From Lishizhenia tianjinensis (GTDB taxonomy: Bacteria; Bacteroidota; Bacteroidia; Flavobacteriales_D; Crocinitomicaceae): DNA of 64,000 bases. Each line of letters opens with the position of its first letter. Within the stretch, counting starts at the first letter, position 1. The notes beneath the pieces were generated by a model. That model ran no database searches. It had not been told where the DNA came from and worked only from the letters and a program-made list of their open reading frames with translations. The position numbers and the translations under genes are program-made. Location: contig NZ_FPAS01000001.1 in the NCBI RefSeq assembly GCF_900116425.1, positions 62,001 through 126,000 on the forward strand, read 5' to 3'. Positions 28,356 to 37,074 of this stretch are shown here, piece after piece.

Positions 28356-28656
28356 GTTTTTGCTGTGTTAATGTTATATAGTACTAGACTATGCTTGTTT
28401 TTTAAAAGTTGCACTAAGATGAAAAAAAAATAACAATTGTGAAATTTATTTTAGAATTAAAACAGATATGCTTCGATTTGAAATGTTTTGGTCAAATGGT
28501 GTCGGACAAAAACAAGACAAGGAATAAAGAGCTTCAGATTTCATTTCTTCTCTTTCTGAAATCGATAAAATTCGTTTTTAAGGGGGTGAGAAAATTTTTT
28601 TTGGTCAGTTAATGAAAGATCAGTAGCTTGTGTAAGAACTAATTAAACTACTGGTT
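28356..28656. other. divergent intergenic region, 300 bp
   Basis: AT-rich spacer between the divergent genes at 28355 (-) and 28657 (+). Apart from a degenerate plus-strand promoter (TTG near 28601, then TAGCTTGT at about 28625) I see no RNA gene, repeat or open frame. Confidence 0.4.
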
Positions 28657-30315
28657 ATGAGAAGATTTTACTCGTTTTTTTTAATGTTGATTTTGCTGTT
28701 TTTTGGTAGAGGAGTCCTCGGACAAACAGCGACAACCATTCCTTATTTTACAGGTTTTGAGAATGGACTGGATGGGTGTTGGAGTACCTATGTACAGTCT
28801 AGTAATTGTGAAGTGGCCATTTATACAAGTGGAACTTATGTGTGGAGTGGAAGTTCTGCGGATGCCTACACAGGTACACATTTTTTAGGTTTACATAATG
28901 CCGTTGGAGGTTTGTTTGAAACCACACATGCAGCCTTACATTTAGATTTGGCAGGAGAATCTGGTTTGCGTTTTTCATTTTATTTAAGTGAATGGAATGA
29001 AGAGGATCATCCCCAAGATGGAATTTATATTTCAGATGATGGAGGAACCACCTATACGGAGGTGTTTCATTATAATGGGACACAGTATACAGATTTGCAG
29101 TACACACATTTCGATTGGAGTTTGGATAGTATAAACGCTTTGTACAACCTAAGTTTTAATTCAAATTATGTAATTAAGGTGCAGCAGCATGACAATTTCT
29201 ACTTTGGAGGCGGAAACGATGGTTTTTTGTTGGATGAAGTATCTGTGTATGAGGTGTGCGCAACGGCCTCTGGTCAAAATGTATATTTATGTGGTTCGGG
29301 ATCCTATACTGTTCCGAGTGGAGATGAAATTTATACAACTCCTGGGAGTGTTACGGATACCTTAATGAACAGTCAAGGTTGTGATAGTGTTTTGTACATT
29401 AATCTATTGCAGGGAAATTCAAGCGCAACGATGTATGAGTTTTCTTGTACAGGATCGTTTACAGCACCAGATGGTCAAATATTAACGACTTCGGGAAATT
29501 ATACGATTACTATACCCAATGCTGTGGGTTGTGACAGCGTGATTGATTTGTGGGTTATCGTTGGAACACCTTCAGGCTCTCATATCACTGTAAATTCTTG
29601 CGGCGATTATACAGCACCAGACGGACAAGTATATACATCGTCCGGGAATTATGTAGCGGTTATTCAAAATGCTATAGGCTGTGATAGTACGATAGCTATT
29701 GATTTAAATATTACCCCCAATGCAAGTGGTTCAGAAACCATTAGTAGTTGTGGAGATTTTACCTGGTCGGATGGAAATACTTACACCACCTCAGGTACGT
29801 ATACCCAAACTTTGGGAGCGAGTAATGGGTGTGATTCTATCGTGACCTTGGACTTAACGATAGATCCAGAACTAGATGTTACCATCGTAAGTACGGACAA
29901 TGTTACCCTAGAAGGACAAGGAGCTGTGAGTTATGATTGGATAGATTGTGCCACAGGTAATGTGGTGGGAACGGGAACTAGTTTCACAGCCACAGCCAAT
30001 GGAAGTTACGCGGCAGTGGGTAATGATGGTCCATATTGTTCTGATACATCAGAATGTTTTGCGGTGACAACAGTTGGGATAGATCAAGCGCAGTTCATAG
30101 CATTTGAAATGTATCCAAACCCTACGGCTGATGAAGTTTATTTTGAAGCCAACGCAAACTTAATAGAGGTAGTTGTTTTGGCAGTTGATGGTAGGGAAGT
30201 GTTGCGCTCTACTGAAACGAGTTTAAATGTTAAAGGATTAGCTCCTGCAACTTATCTTTTAGAATTCACTTATGAGGGAGATTACAAATTTACAAGACGA
30301 CTTATTGTTGAGTAG
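28657..30315 (+). CDS. T9SS type A secreted protein with CDS-type repeats
   Basis: A 552-aa protein with a signal peptide ending GRGVLGQ. The N-terminal 190 residues resemble a MAM/concanavalin-like jelly roll (YFTGFENGLDGCW ... SDDGGTTYTEV). Four modules of about 45-50 aa follow, each with a CDS triplet before a strand (GCDSVLYINL, GCDSVIDLWV, GCDSTIAIDLN, GCDSIVTLDLTI). These are related to the repeats of the T9SS protein at 19537 but not identical. The C-terminal sorting domain starts MYPNPTADEVYFEAN. Export by T9SS to the surface is expected. It is monocistronic and followed by a strong terminator. Confidence 0.85.
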   Translation: MRRFYSFFLMLILLFFGRGVLGQTATTIPYFTGFENGLDGCWSTYVQSSNCEVAIYTSGTYVWSGSSADAYTGTHFLGLHNAVGGLFETTHAALHLDLAGESGLRFSFYLSEWNEEDHPQDGIYISDDGGTTYTEVFHYNGTQYTDLQYTHFDWSLDSINALYNLSFNSNYVIKVQQHDNFYFGGGNDGFLLDEVSVYEVCATASGQNVYLCGSGSYTVPSGDEIYTTPGSVTDTLMNSQGCDSVLYINLLQGNSSATMYEFSCTGSFTAPDGQILTTSGNYTITIPNAVGCDSVIDLWVIVGTPSGSHITVNSCGDYTAPDGQVYTSSGNYVAVIQNAIGCDSTIAIDLNITPNASGSETISSCGDFTWSDGNTYTTSGTYTQTLGASNGCDSIVTLDLTIDPELDVTIVSTDNVTLEGQGAVSYDWIDCATGNVVGTGTSFTATANGSYAAVGNDGPYCSDTSECFAVTTVGIDQAQFIAFEMYPNPTADEVYFEANANLIEVVVLAVDGREVLRSTETSLNVKGLAPATYLLEFTYEGDYKFTRRLIVE

Positions 30316-30365
30316 AGGATTGGCTACTACATCTTCTTAAATTTTTAAATCCTTAAATGGTTAAA

Positions 30366-30398
30366 TAAAAAAGGGCGATCATTCGATCGCCCTTTTAC
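30366..30398. terminator. bidirectional terminator between the T9SS gene and pnp
   Basis: AAGGGCGATC-ATTC-GATCGCCCTT is a 10-bp perfect stem with T-run on plus and A-run on minus. It serves both convergent genes. Four octamers of the form TTAAATNN precede it (30338-30368). Confidence 0.9.
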
Positions 30399-30402
30399 TA
30401 TA

Positions 30403-32556
30403 TTAAGCTTCTTTGTTTTCAGCTTCTTTTTTCTCTGGTTTCGGTAATAAAACCTTACGAGATAATTTCCATTTTTTCGTTTTAGGATCTTTTCCTACCA
30501 CTTTAAACTTCAATAAATCTCCTTCTTTTACTACGTCTTCCATTTTCGCGATTCTTTCCCATGCGAACTCAGATACGTGAATTAACCCGTCAGTTCCTGG
30601 TAAAATCTCTACGAAACATCCGTATGCTTGAACAGATTTAACTTTTCCTTCGTATTCCATTCCTTCTTCAACTTGTGGAGGGAAGGCAATTAAACGAACT
30701 GCTTTCTCTGCTGCTTCCATAGCTTCAGCTCCTTCTGCCAAGATTTGAACTTTACCGTTTCCAGTTTCTTCAATCTCTTCAATGGTTACTGTAGCTCCAG
30801 AATCTTTCTGAATCTGTTGGATGATTTTTCCTCCAGGTCCGATGATAGCACCAATCATATCGTTAGGTACTTCGAAAGAAACAACTCTTGGTGCATTCTT
30901 CTTCAAGTCAGCATTTGGAGCTGGAATAGTTTCTAATAATTTGTTCAAGATGTGTAAACGTCCATCTTTCGCTTGCATTAACGCTTGTGTTAATACCTCG
31001 TATGGTAAACCGTCTACTTTAATATCCATCTGACAAGCAGTGATTCCCTTAGCAGTACCTGTTACTTTGAAGTCCATGTCACCTAAGTGATCTTCGTCTC
31101 CTAAGATATCAGATAATACTGCGAAATCTCCTTCTTTGTTGATGATCAATCCCATTGCGATACCAGAAACTGGTGCCTTCATTTGGATACCTCCGTCCAT
31201 CAACGCTAAGGTTGAAGCACAAACTGTAGCCATAGATGAAGAACCGTTAGATTCCAAGATCTCAGATACTAAACGAATCGTGTATGGGTTGTCTTCTGGT
31301 AGCATAGGCTTAATAGCTCTAAATGCTAAGTTACCGTGACCAATTTCTCTACGAGATACTCCTCTAATTGGACGAGCTTCTCCAGTTGAGAATGGAGGGA
31401 AGTTGTAGTGTAACATGAAGTTTTCAGTACCTCTGAACGTAGCTCCATCTAATAACTGCTCATCTAATTTACCACCTAAAGTTAAAGTAGTTAATGATTG
31501 TGTTTCACCTCTTGTAAAAATAGCAGAACCGTGAGTCATTGGTAAGTAATCTACCTCACACCAGATAGGTCTGATTTCTTCGAACTTACGTCCATCTAAA
31601 CGGATACGCTCTTTTAAGATAACGTAACGTACCGCTTCTTTCATTGCTTTCTTGAAGTAAACTCCAATTAAAGCTCCGTATTCTTCTTGCTCTTCTTCTG
31701 TGAATTGAGCTGTGATTTCTTCTTTGATTGCTCCGAATAACTCCGCTCTTTTTGCTTTGTCAGCTAATCCTTGACGCGCAACATCAGCACATTTGTCGTA
31801 AGCCATTTCGTGGATACGTTTCTCTAATGCTTCGTCGTGTGTTTCATGAGAGTATTCTCTTTTTGGAGATGAAGCAGGAACTTCTGCAGCTAATTCCAAC
31901 TGGAATGCACATTGTTCTTTAATTGCTTCGTGACCTAATTTGATCACTTCTATCATGTCTTCTTCAGAGGCTTCTTGCATTTCACCCTCTAACATCACGA
32001 TGTCTTTCTGCGTACCGGCTAACATAATGTCCATGTCAGCTTTTTCCATTTCCTCTTTCGTAGGGTTGATGATGTATTCACCTTCAACTCGCGCTACTCT
32101 TACTTCAGACATTGGTCCGTTGAAAGGAATGTCAGATACAGCCAAACAAGCAGAAGCAGCAAAACCTGCCAATGCATCTGGTTGGTGAATACCATCGTAA
32201 GAAATCAATTGTATCATCAATTGCGTATCTGCATGGTAATCTTCTGGGAACAATGGACGCAATGCACGGTCAACCAAACGCATGATTAAAACCTCGCTGT
32301 CTGTAGGACGCGCCTCACGTCTTAAAAATCCTCCAGGTATTTTACCTGCAGCTGCAAATTTTTCTCTGTAATCAACAGTCAAAGGAAGGAAATCAACTCC
32401 TTCTTTTGCTTCTTTAGCCGATACAACTGTTGCAAGCAACATTGTATCTCCCATTCGTAACACTACTGATCCATCAGCCTGCTTGGCTAACTTTCCTGTC
32501 TCGATGGAAATCTCTTTTCCACCTGTAGTGATGGTCTTTTTTATTCCTATATTCAT
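30403..32556 (-). CDS. pnp: polyribonucleotide nucleotidyltransferase (PNPase)
   Basis: A 717-aa phosphorolytic 3'-5' exoribonuclease of RNA decay, forming a trimer. Two RNase PH cores flank a helical domain; the second contains [20 protein letters not shown] and [10 protein letters not shown]. The KH domain shows [16 protein letters not shown] (about 570-585) and the S1 domain starts [19 protein letters not shown] (about 630 onward). The C-terminal tail is Lys/Glu-rich. It lies downstream of rpsO in the same order as in E. coli, with a terminator-like hairpin between them. Confidence 0.98.
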   Translation of the reverse strand: MNIGIKKTITTGGKEISIETGKLAKQADGSVVLRMGDTMLLATVVSAKEAKEGVDFLPLTVDYREKFAAAGKIPGGFLRREARPTDSEVLIMRLVDRALRPLFPEDYHADTQLMIQLISYDGIHQPDALAGFAASACLAVSDIPFNGPMSEVRVARVEGEYIINPTKEEMEKADMDIMLAGTQKDIVMLEGEMQEASEEDMIEVIKLGHEAIKEQCAFQLELAAEVPASSPKREYSHETHDEALEKRIHEMAYDKCADVARQGLADKAKRAELFGAIKEEITAQFTEEEQEEYGALIGVYFKKAMKEAVRYVILKERIRLDGRKFEEIRPIWCEVDYLPMTHGSAIFTRGETQSLTTLTLGGKLDEQLLDGATFRGTENFMLHYNFPPFSTGEARPIRGVSRREIGHGNLAFRAIKPMLPEDNPYTIRLVSEILESNGSSSMATVCASTLALMDGGIQMKAPVSGIAMGLIINKEGDFAVLSDILGDEDHLGDMDFKVTGTAKGITACQMDIKVDGLPYEVLTQALMQAKDGRLHILNKLLETIPAPNADLKKNAPRVVSFEVPNDMIGAIIGPGGKIIQQIQKDSGATVTIEEIEETGNGKVQILAEGAEAMEAAEKAVRLIAFPPQVEEGMEYEGKVKSVQAYGCFVEILPGTDGLIHVSEFAWERIAKMEDVVKEGDLLKFKVVGKDPKTKKWKLSRKVLLPKPEKKEAENKEA

Positions 32557-32590
32557 ATCTATGTATTACATATTCACACAGTTACACTGC

Positions 32591-32612
32591 GACTAACACC
32601 TGTTAAAGTGTT
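32591..32612 (-). promoter_or_regulatory. leader hairpin of pnp
   Basis: CTAACAC and GTGTTAG form a 7-bp stem around an 8-nt loop in the rpsO-pnp gap, 35 nt before the pnp start. In other bacteria pnp is regulated through its leader; a regulatory role here is only inference. Confidence 0.4.
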
Positions 32613-32623
32613 AGATTTTTTAT

Positions 32624-32656
32624 AAAAAAAGGGCAGTCGAACTGAATCGATTGCCC
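32624..32656 (-). terminator. terminator or attenuator between rpsO and pnp
   Basis: On the minus strand GGGCAATCGA and TTCGACTGCCC pair around a short loop (one A-C mismatch) and run into TTTTTTT. It lies 47 nt after the rpsO stop, so part of rpsO transcription should end here. Confidence 0.75.
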
Positions 32657-32702
32657 CCTCTTAATACATTTTGTTTTCTAAAAATAAGAAAACTTTGTAG
32701 AA

Positions 32703-32972
32703 TTATCTTCTTAATCCTAATTCCTTAACAATAGCACGGTAACGAGCGATGTCTTTTTTCTTTAAGTAATCTAAAAGACTTCTTCTTTTACCAACTAATA
32801 ACTGAAGAGCACGTTGAGTAGCGTAATCCTTACGGTTCTTTTTCAAGTGTCCAGTTAAGTGACTAATTCTGTAAGTGAACAAAGCGATTTGTCCCTCTGC
32901 AGAACCTGTGTCTGCTCCTGATTTTCCGTGTTTTGCGAAAATCTCTTGTTTTTTTTCTGGTGCTAAATACAT
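32703..32972 (-). CDS. rpsO: 30S ribosomal protein S15
   Basis: An 89-aa protein of the small ribosomal subunit that binds the central domain of 16S rRNA early in assembly. Family features are DTGSAEGQIALFTYRISHLT (about 20-39), HLKKNRKDYATQRALQLLVG and KRRSLLDYLKKKD. The length is exactly that of E. coli S15. The ATG at 32972 gives the standard N-terminus (MYLAPEKKQEIF). It is followed by pnp. A TATCTTTG box lies 47 nt upstream. Confidence 0.98.
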   Translation of the reverse strand: MYLAPEKKQEIFAKHGKSGADTGSAEGQIALFTYRISHLTGHLKKNRKDYATQRALQLLVGKRRSLLDYLKKKDIARYRAIVKELGLRR

Positions 32973-33019
32973 TCCAATATTGTTTAATGATTTTTATGTA
33001 TACGCCTAAATGCGTGGGG

Positions 33020-33027
33020 CAAAGATA
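33020..33027 (-). promoter_or_regulatory. candidate -7 box of rpsO
   Basis: The minus strand reads TATCTTTG, a full match to TAnnTTTG, about 48 nt before the rpsO start. No clear TTG is seen at -33. Confidence 0.45.
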
Positions 33028-33124
33028 GTTTATTTTTTTGATTGAGGTTTTTTTAGGGAGTTTTCTTTTGATAAAAGATAGGGAGTAGAAGCTTTGGTTC
33101 AAAGGAATATATAAAAATAATATA

Positions 33125-33307
33125 TATCACACGATTAAAATCGTGCGATAGCGCGGGGCAAAAGTAACAGTTTCCCACGCGATGAATTCGCGCGGAAGTG
33201 TTACTTTTCTAGGAAGGGTGCATTTAAGGGGTATAACCAAAGGTACAAAGCCATGAATTGCAGCGATAAAATTCTGATTTGTTTGTTTTGCTGTGCTTTG
33301 TACCTTT
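33125..33307. repeat. cluster of three inverted repeats between rpsO and the truncated DUF4419 gene
   Basis: First, an 11-bp stem with one mismatch around TAAA (33125-33150, core CACGAT/ATCGTG). Second, a roughly 20-bp imperfect stem (33160-33208) whose arms start AAAAGTAACA and end TGTTACTTTT, with CGCGA/TCGCG at the tip. Third, AAAGGTACAAAGC (33239-33251) and GCTTTGTACCTTT (33295-33307), 13 bp perfect with a 43-nt loop. None has a terminator-like T-run in a useful position. No gene is visible in this stretch. Confidence 0.7.
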
Positions 33308-33365
33308 TCAATGAATTCAAAAATCAAAGTTCAAAAAGATAGCATTAGTAATATATATTTAAATT

Positions 33366-33791
33366 ATGAAATCAATTTTCGCAATAACCTTTAGTCTATT
33401 CGTTTTTTCGAGCTTTTCTCAAACGGATTTGTCTGACGCAACCGTTTTTGAAGTGGATAAAGTTGAATCATCTTCTATTCCATTGCCGGTTTATCCTGCA
33501 GATTCTTGTTTGCTCTCGAAGGTTGGGGAACAGATTATTTATGCATCAGAAGGTTTAATTGGGAATAATTATATAAGGCAAGGTATACAGCATTCTTTTC
33601 TTGGAGCCTTGCATAAGGCTTATGCTGAGCATAGACCTTTTGTTTTAACACCTGAAGCTTTTTGGTTATGTATACTTCAGGGAGTGAATAGTATAAGGGA
33701 AATAGATAATTATGAAATGAAACCTTTCATTTTTTCTAAGAACTTAACAATGTCAAAATGTTTTTTAGCTCTGGCATTTATAAGTGCCTGA
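33366..33791 (+). pseudogene. truncated DUF4419-like secreted protein
   Basis: The 141-aa frame begins with a good signal peptide (MKSIFAITFSLFVFSSFSQ). It then matches, from family memory, the start of DUF4419 proteins (HSFLGALHKAYAEHRPFVLT and AFWLCILQGVN, about 78-108). DUF4419 proteins normally run for 300 residues or more, but homology-like sequence stops near residue 118. The last 25 or so residues are antisense to the ankyrin ORF and look like readthrough into foreign DNA. A 3'-truncated remnant at a rearrangement junction near 33715 is the simplest reading. Confidence 0.6.
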
Positions 33792-33970
33792 CCTATTCCT
33801 GTATAATTGTAATTAAATTCCATAAGATATTTAACGACCTCAAGATGTCCATTGTAGGAGGCATTTTTAAGAGCATCAGATATAACTTTATCTGTGGGAG
33901 TAATATTAAGCTTTTTGGCTTCCAAAAGATTACCTTCTGTACAAAAATCTATAAACTTTTTAAATGACAT
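33710..33970 (-). CDS. short ankyrin-repeat protein
   Basis: From the ATG at 33970 the product is 86 aa, starting MSFKKFIDFCTEGNLLEAKK, with about two ankyrin-like repeats (ALKNASYNGHLEVVKYLMEF and ALINARAKKHFDIVKFLE). A TTG at 34045 would add 25 residues but is less likely. No signal peptide. Ankyrin repeats bind proteins; the partner is unknown. Its 3' end overlaps the tail of the truncated DUF4419 frame on the other strand. It lies about 75 nt downstream of the T9SS-like gene at 34046 and could be co-transcribed with it. Confidence 0.6.
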   Translation of the reverse strand: MSFKKFIDFCTEGNLLEAKKLNITPTDKVISDALKNASYNGHLEVVKYLMEFNYNYTGIGQALINARAKKHFDIVKFLEKMKGFIS

Positions 33971-34045
33971 TTCTTTAATAATTATACGGTTATTAATGAT
34001 ATGAATATTAAAACAATTTTCAAAATGGAATTTAACTTTATTCAA

Positions 34046-34714
34046 TTATGAATAGATTTTTTTCGAGGTTTTTTCATTCCCTTTGATAATCACTACAACG
34101 AAGATTCCATTTCTCCCATTCATATCAACCGTAATATTTTGGTTAACTGTATTGGTCTCAATTATTTGACCATTCATTGAGTATACAGCGTATGTGTAGT
34201 CTTCAAAGCTATTGCTTGTAATTTGTATATTGAAATTAGTTAAAGTAATATTGAAAATATCTTCAATTGTTTCGTCTTCTGTTGTTAAATAACTATTTTC
34301 GCCAAAATCAATGTAAGATAATCTATAAACTACACTACTATTATCAAATATCATTGTGAATTCCCCATCGTTGTTGATTTCTGAGTAATACCCAACTACG
34401 TAATCATTATCATCATCATACATTTCGATATCATTCAAGTTGATATTGATACCTTCTAATGAATCTCCTTTATAAGTCATTACAAATGCTCCCAATTGAG
34501 TTTTTGTTAGATTAACCCCCCATGTTCTGATAGCAATATCAACGTCTCCTTCAGTAGCTTCTATTAACCAATCCCCCATCATAAATGATTCACCTTCTGT
34601 GATTGTAATGTTCGTGTCGGTGTCTTGACCGAAGTGCAATGAGTTAGGATGCGCCATACTCAAAGTTGAGATTAATAATGCTACTGCTGTGATGATGTTT
34701 TTTAAAGTTTTCAT
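34046..34714 (-). CDS. small secreted protein with T9SS type A-like C-terminus
   Basis: A 222-aa protein with a signal peptide (MKTLKNIITAVALLISTLSMA). The middle is acidic and beta-rich. The C-terminal 70 residues (YAVYSMNGQIIETNTVNQNI ... NGIFVVVIIKGNEKTSKKI) follow the strand pattern and Lys-rich ending of T9SS type A sorting domains, though the PNP opening is absent. Surface export is probable, function unknown. Codon usage is AT-rich, as in the accessory stretch around it. Confidence 0.65.
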   Translation of the reverse strand: MKTLKNIITAVALLISTLSMAHPNSLHFGQDTDTNITITEGESFMMGDWLIEATEGDVDIAIRTWGVNLTKTQLGAFVMTYKGDSLEGININLNDIEMYDDDNDYVVGYYSEINNDGEFTMIFDNSSVVYRLSYIDFGENSYLTTEDETIEDIFNITLTNFNIQITSNSFEDYTYAVYSMNGQIIETNTVNQNITVDMNGRNGIFVVVIIKGNEKTSKKIYS

Positions 34715-34910
34715 ATGCTTATGTTTTGTTCTTCAAAGCACATTGGATGATTTGAAGGTTAGTTGTACAAACTTAAAACAATAATTATTAACGGCAATTG
34801 AAATGAGTAGATATTTGGAAGTCAAAATGTTTGGTTTTTAGAGAGGTAGGGAGATTGTATTACTCGTGTTAATGAAATAAGAATTCTTAAGTTTTAAAAA
34901 GGACTCAGAT

Positions 34911-35079
34911 AAATTTTCCCCAAAAAGGATAGCAGCGGCACAGGCTGCACTACTGGCGTGATGAACTTGGCTTGCCGGGGCGACAGCGAGAGCCGTGGTA
35001 AGCTTTCGTGTAATAGCTGAGTAGGGTAGTTTGTATAGCGTATAGCCTGGTTTACACATCCCGCAGGGTGGGGAAATTT
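34911..35079 (+). repeat. GC-rich structured noncoding element, copy 1
   Basis: A compact GC-rich block inside AT-rich intergenic DNA. Its ends are complementary (AAATTTTCCCC at 34911-34921, GGGGAAATTT at 35070-35079). Inside, the sequence runs GGATAGCAGCGG ... GGGGCGACAGCGAGAGCC ... GGTAAGCTTTCGTGTAATAG. Two related blocks occur at 45857-45971 (minus) and 46071-46172 (plus). A 73-codon frame across it is not credible as a gene. It could be a structured RNA or a mobile noncoding element. Confidence 0.55.
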
Positions 35080-35118
35080 GGAAAGAAGAAATGTGTTTCT
35101 ACATATAGAATTATGTGG

Positions 35119-35164
35119 TTTTAACCACGGAGAACACTATGGTTTTACACAAAGGGCACAAAGG
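35119..35164 (+). repeat. left terminal inverted repeat of the GxxExxY cassette
   Basis: Starts TTTTAACCAC and ends AAGGGCACAAAG. Together with 35629-35673 in reverse complement it forms an imperfect inverted repeat of about 45 bp. The outer 10 and a 9-nt inner block (GGGCACAAA) match exactly. Confidence 0.8.
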
Positions 35165-35165
35165 A

Positions 35166-35546
35166 TTAAAGTGAGCCATTTATGACTCGTTTAATACCAT
35201 GTTTTAGAAGGACATTGTTGAAGTTGATGAGTAAGCCGAGTTTGAAATTACCCAGTTTTAAATACGTGAGCGTTTGTGCAAGATGAATATCATTTAAAGA
35301 TTCAACACTTTTTATTTCTATAACGAGTTTGTTTTCGACAAGTAAATCTATTCTGTAGCCACAGTTTAAGTGGACTTCTTTATAGACCAGGGGTATAGGT
35401 TTTTCTTTTTCTGTATATAGTCCTTTTTCTGATAAAGTGAAGTACAGGCATTCTTTATAGGCCGACTCAAGAAGCCCTGGACCGAGTGCGTTATGAACGG
35501 TTATGGCACATCCAATTACAGTCTTTGCGAGTTGATTTTCATTCAT
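35166..35546 (-). CDS. GxxExxY protein
   Basis: A 126-aa protein with the family signature GPGLLESAYKE (about 22-32) and the downstream YRIDLLVENKLVIEIKS and LKLGNFKLGLLINFN segments. The Asp and Glu/Lys pattern of the second segment (IDLLVENKLVIEIK) resembles a PD-(D/E)xK nuclease core. That link and any nuclease activity are inference; the family has no established function that I know. The gene lies alone between two long inverted repeats, with its stop only 2 nt from the left one, which suggests a mobile cassette. Confidence 0.88.
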   Translation of the reverse strand: MNENQLAKTVIGCAITVHNALGPGLLESAYKECLYFTLSEKGLYTEKEKPIPLVYKEVHLNCGYRIDLLVENKLVIEIKSVESLNDIHLAQTLTYLKLGNFKLGLLINFNNVLLKHGIKRVINGSL

Positions 35547-35628
35547 GAGGTTAGGTTTTGTAACTTAAGATAAGGTTAATTTATAGATATTTAAAATAAA
35601 AGAAGGTTCATGATTTACGATGAGATAT

Positions 35629-35673
35629 CTTTGTGCCCTTAGTGAAAAGCTTTGTTTCCCTTTGTGGTTAAAA
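35629..35673 (+). repeat. right terminal inverted repeat of the GxxExxY cassette
   Basis: Reads CTTTGTGCCCTT ... GTGGTTAAAA, the reverse complement of the left repeat with scattered mismatches. No matching target duplication is visible outside either end. Confidence 0.8.
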
Positions 35674-35807
35674 TAATTCATTGATAATTACTAAGTCATA
35701 ATATAGTAATCCTCTCATTAATACTCCAAACTCGTCCTCTAAACTACCTTCTCAAATCTCTTCTCACTTTCTCTTAAAATACCGTTAACATTTTGAAGTT
35801 GAATGCT

Positions 35808-35815
35808 TACATTTG
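35808..35815 (+). promoter_or_regulatory. candidate -7 box of the DUF4494-pdxH-M16 operon
   Basis: TACATTTG matches TAnnTTTG and sits 22 nt before the first start codon of the trio. The -33 element is not clear. Confidence 0.4.
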
Positions 35816-35837
35816 TGCTTCTAAGAAATTTTGATTT

Positions 35838-36422
35838 ATGAACAGTTGGTACACCGTAAAGGTTAAATATACAAAGCAAATGGAGGATGGAACGTTAAAG
35901 CGCGTTACTGAACCTTATTTGTTAGATGCGGTATCTTTTACAGATGCTGAAGCAAGAATTTACGAAGAGTTAGGAGAGCAAATTCGTGGGGAGTTTTTGG
36001 TAACCGGAATTTCTAAAACGGATTACGCAGACATTTTCCACTACGAGGACGCAGATTACTGGTACAAGTGTAAGGTAACTTACGTTTCTGTAGATGCAGA
36101 TTCTGGGAAAGAGAAAAAGGTATCGAACAACTTCTTGGTAACGGCTGCTAATGCAAAAGAAGCTTACGAAAGAATAGAGGAAAGTTTAGAATCTATGTTG
36201 GTGAGTTTTGAAATTCCAGCGATTGCTATTTCACCTATCATTGACATCTTCCCATTCAACCCTGATTTAGACAGAGAGTTGGATAGAAGAGAAATGACAG
36301 ACGAGGAGAAGGAAGAATACAATGAGTCTAGAAACCCTCCAGTATTTACAGCTTCTGGAGATGACGAAGATGAAGTTGAAGAAACGGTAGAAGAAAGTAC
36401 ATTTACTGACGAAAGCGAGTAA
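35838..36422 (+). CDS. DUF4494 domain protein
   Basis: A 194-aa cytosolic protein of the DUF4494 family found across Bacteroidota. It starts MNSWYTVKVKYTKQMEDGTL and has an internal duplication (YTVKVKYTKQ at 5-14 and YKCKVTYVSV at about 76-85, each followed by an alanine-rich AEARIYEEL or AKEAYERIEE helix). The C-terminal 40 residues are acidic and disordered. Function unknown. It is the first gene of a tight plus-strand trio with pdxH (1-nt gap) and an M16 peptidase. A TACATTTG box at 35808-35815 lies 22 nt upstream. Confidence 0.85.
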   Translation: MNSWYTVKVKYTKQMEDGTLKRVTEPYLLDAVSFTDAEARIYEELGEQIRGEFLVTGISKTDYADIFHYEDADYWYKCKVTYVSVDADSGKEKKVSNNFLVTAANAKEAYERIEESLESMLVSFEIPAIAISPIIDIFPFNPDLDRELDRREMTDEEKEEYNESRNPPVFTASGDDEDEVEETVEESTFTDESE

Positions 36423-36423
36423 A

Positions 36424-37074
36424 ATGGGTATAGACTTTATTTCTAAAATAAAGAACGAACATAAAGATTTTGATAAAGGGGAGTTGGGCGATAATGTGCC
36501 CAGCAACCCTTTTGATTTATTTAAGGAATGGTACGAGCACGCTTTTAAAAGTGAGCAGCCCGAAGCCAATGCCTTGCATCTTACAACGGTAAACAAAGAA
36601 GGAAAGCCAAGTTCGCGCATTCTTTACTTGAAAGACATTACCGAAGAAGGTTTTATTTTTTACACCAATTACAATTCTCAAAAAGGAAGAGAAATCGCAG
36701 AAACAGGTGTGGTTGCAGGTTTGTTGTTTTGGCACGGTTTAGAACGTCAGATACGTTTTGAAGGAACTTGTGAAAAGGCAGATGCAGCGATAAGTGATGC
36801 GTATTTTAATTCTCGTCCACGAGGAAGTAAGATAGGTGCTTGGGCCTCTCACCAAAGTGAAGAACTCGATAGTAGACAAACTTTGGAGGATAGAACGGCC
36901 GAATACGAAGCGAAATTTCCCAATGAAGTTCCACGACCAGAGCACTGGGGTGGATATTTGATTAAACCAGAGCGTTTCGAGTTTTGGCAGGGAAGAGCCA
37001 GTAGATTACACGATAGAATTTGTTACAAAAAAGATGCTTCTCACAATTGGGAAGTGTTTAGGAAAAATCCATAA
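36424..37074 (+). CDS. pdxH: pyridoxamine 5'-phosphate oxidase
   Basis: A 216-aa FMN-dependent oxidase that makes pyridoxal 5'-phosphate from PNP or PMP. Recognisable segments are the substrate/FMN motif SRILYLKDITEEGFIFYTNY (about 60-79), the SRPRGSKIGAWASHQS block (about 130-145) and the C-terminal PERFEFWQGRASRLHDRI. Cytosolic homodimer. The ATG lies 1 nt after the DUF4494 stop, and the stop is followed directly by the M16 peptidase ATG, so the three are translated from one message. Confidence 0.97.
   Translation: MGIDFISKIKNEHKDFDKGELGDNVPSNPFDLFKEWYEHAFKSEQPEANALHLTTVNKEGKPSSRILYLKDITEEGFIFYTNYNSQKGREIAETGVVAGLLFWHGLERQIRFEGTCEKADAAISDAYFNSRPRGSKIGAWASHQSEELDSRQTLEDRTAEYEAKFPNEVPRPEHWGGYLIKPERFEFWQGRASRLHDRICYKKDASHNWEVFRKNP

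Noticed and set aside
33758-33967. Plus-strand frame opposite the ankyrin gene
   Set aside because: It is a shadow of the ankyrin coding sequence with no start context or homology.
34838-35059. A 73-codon minus-strand frame (MCKPGYTLYKLPYSAITRKL ...)
   Set aside because: It lies across the GC-rich structured element, has no homology I recognise, and similar compositional blocks elsewhere have no matching frame.
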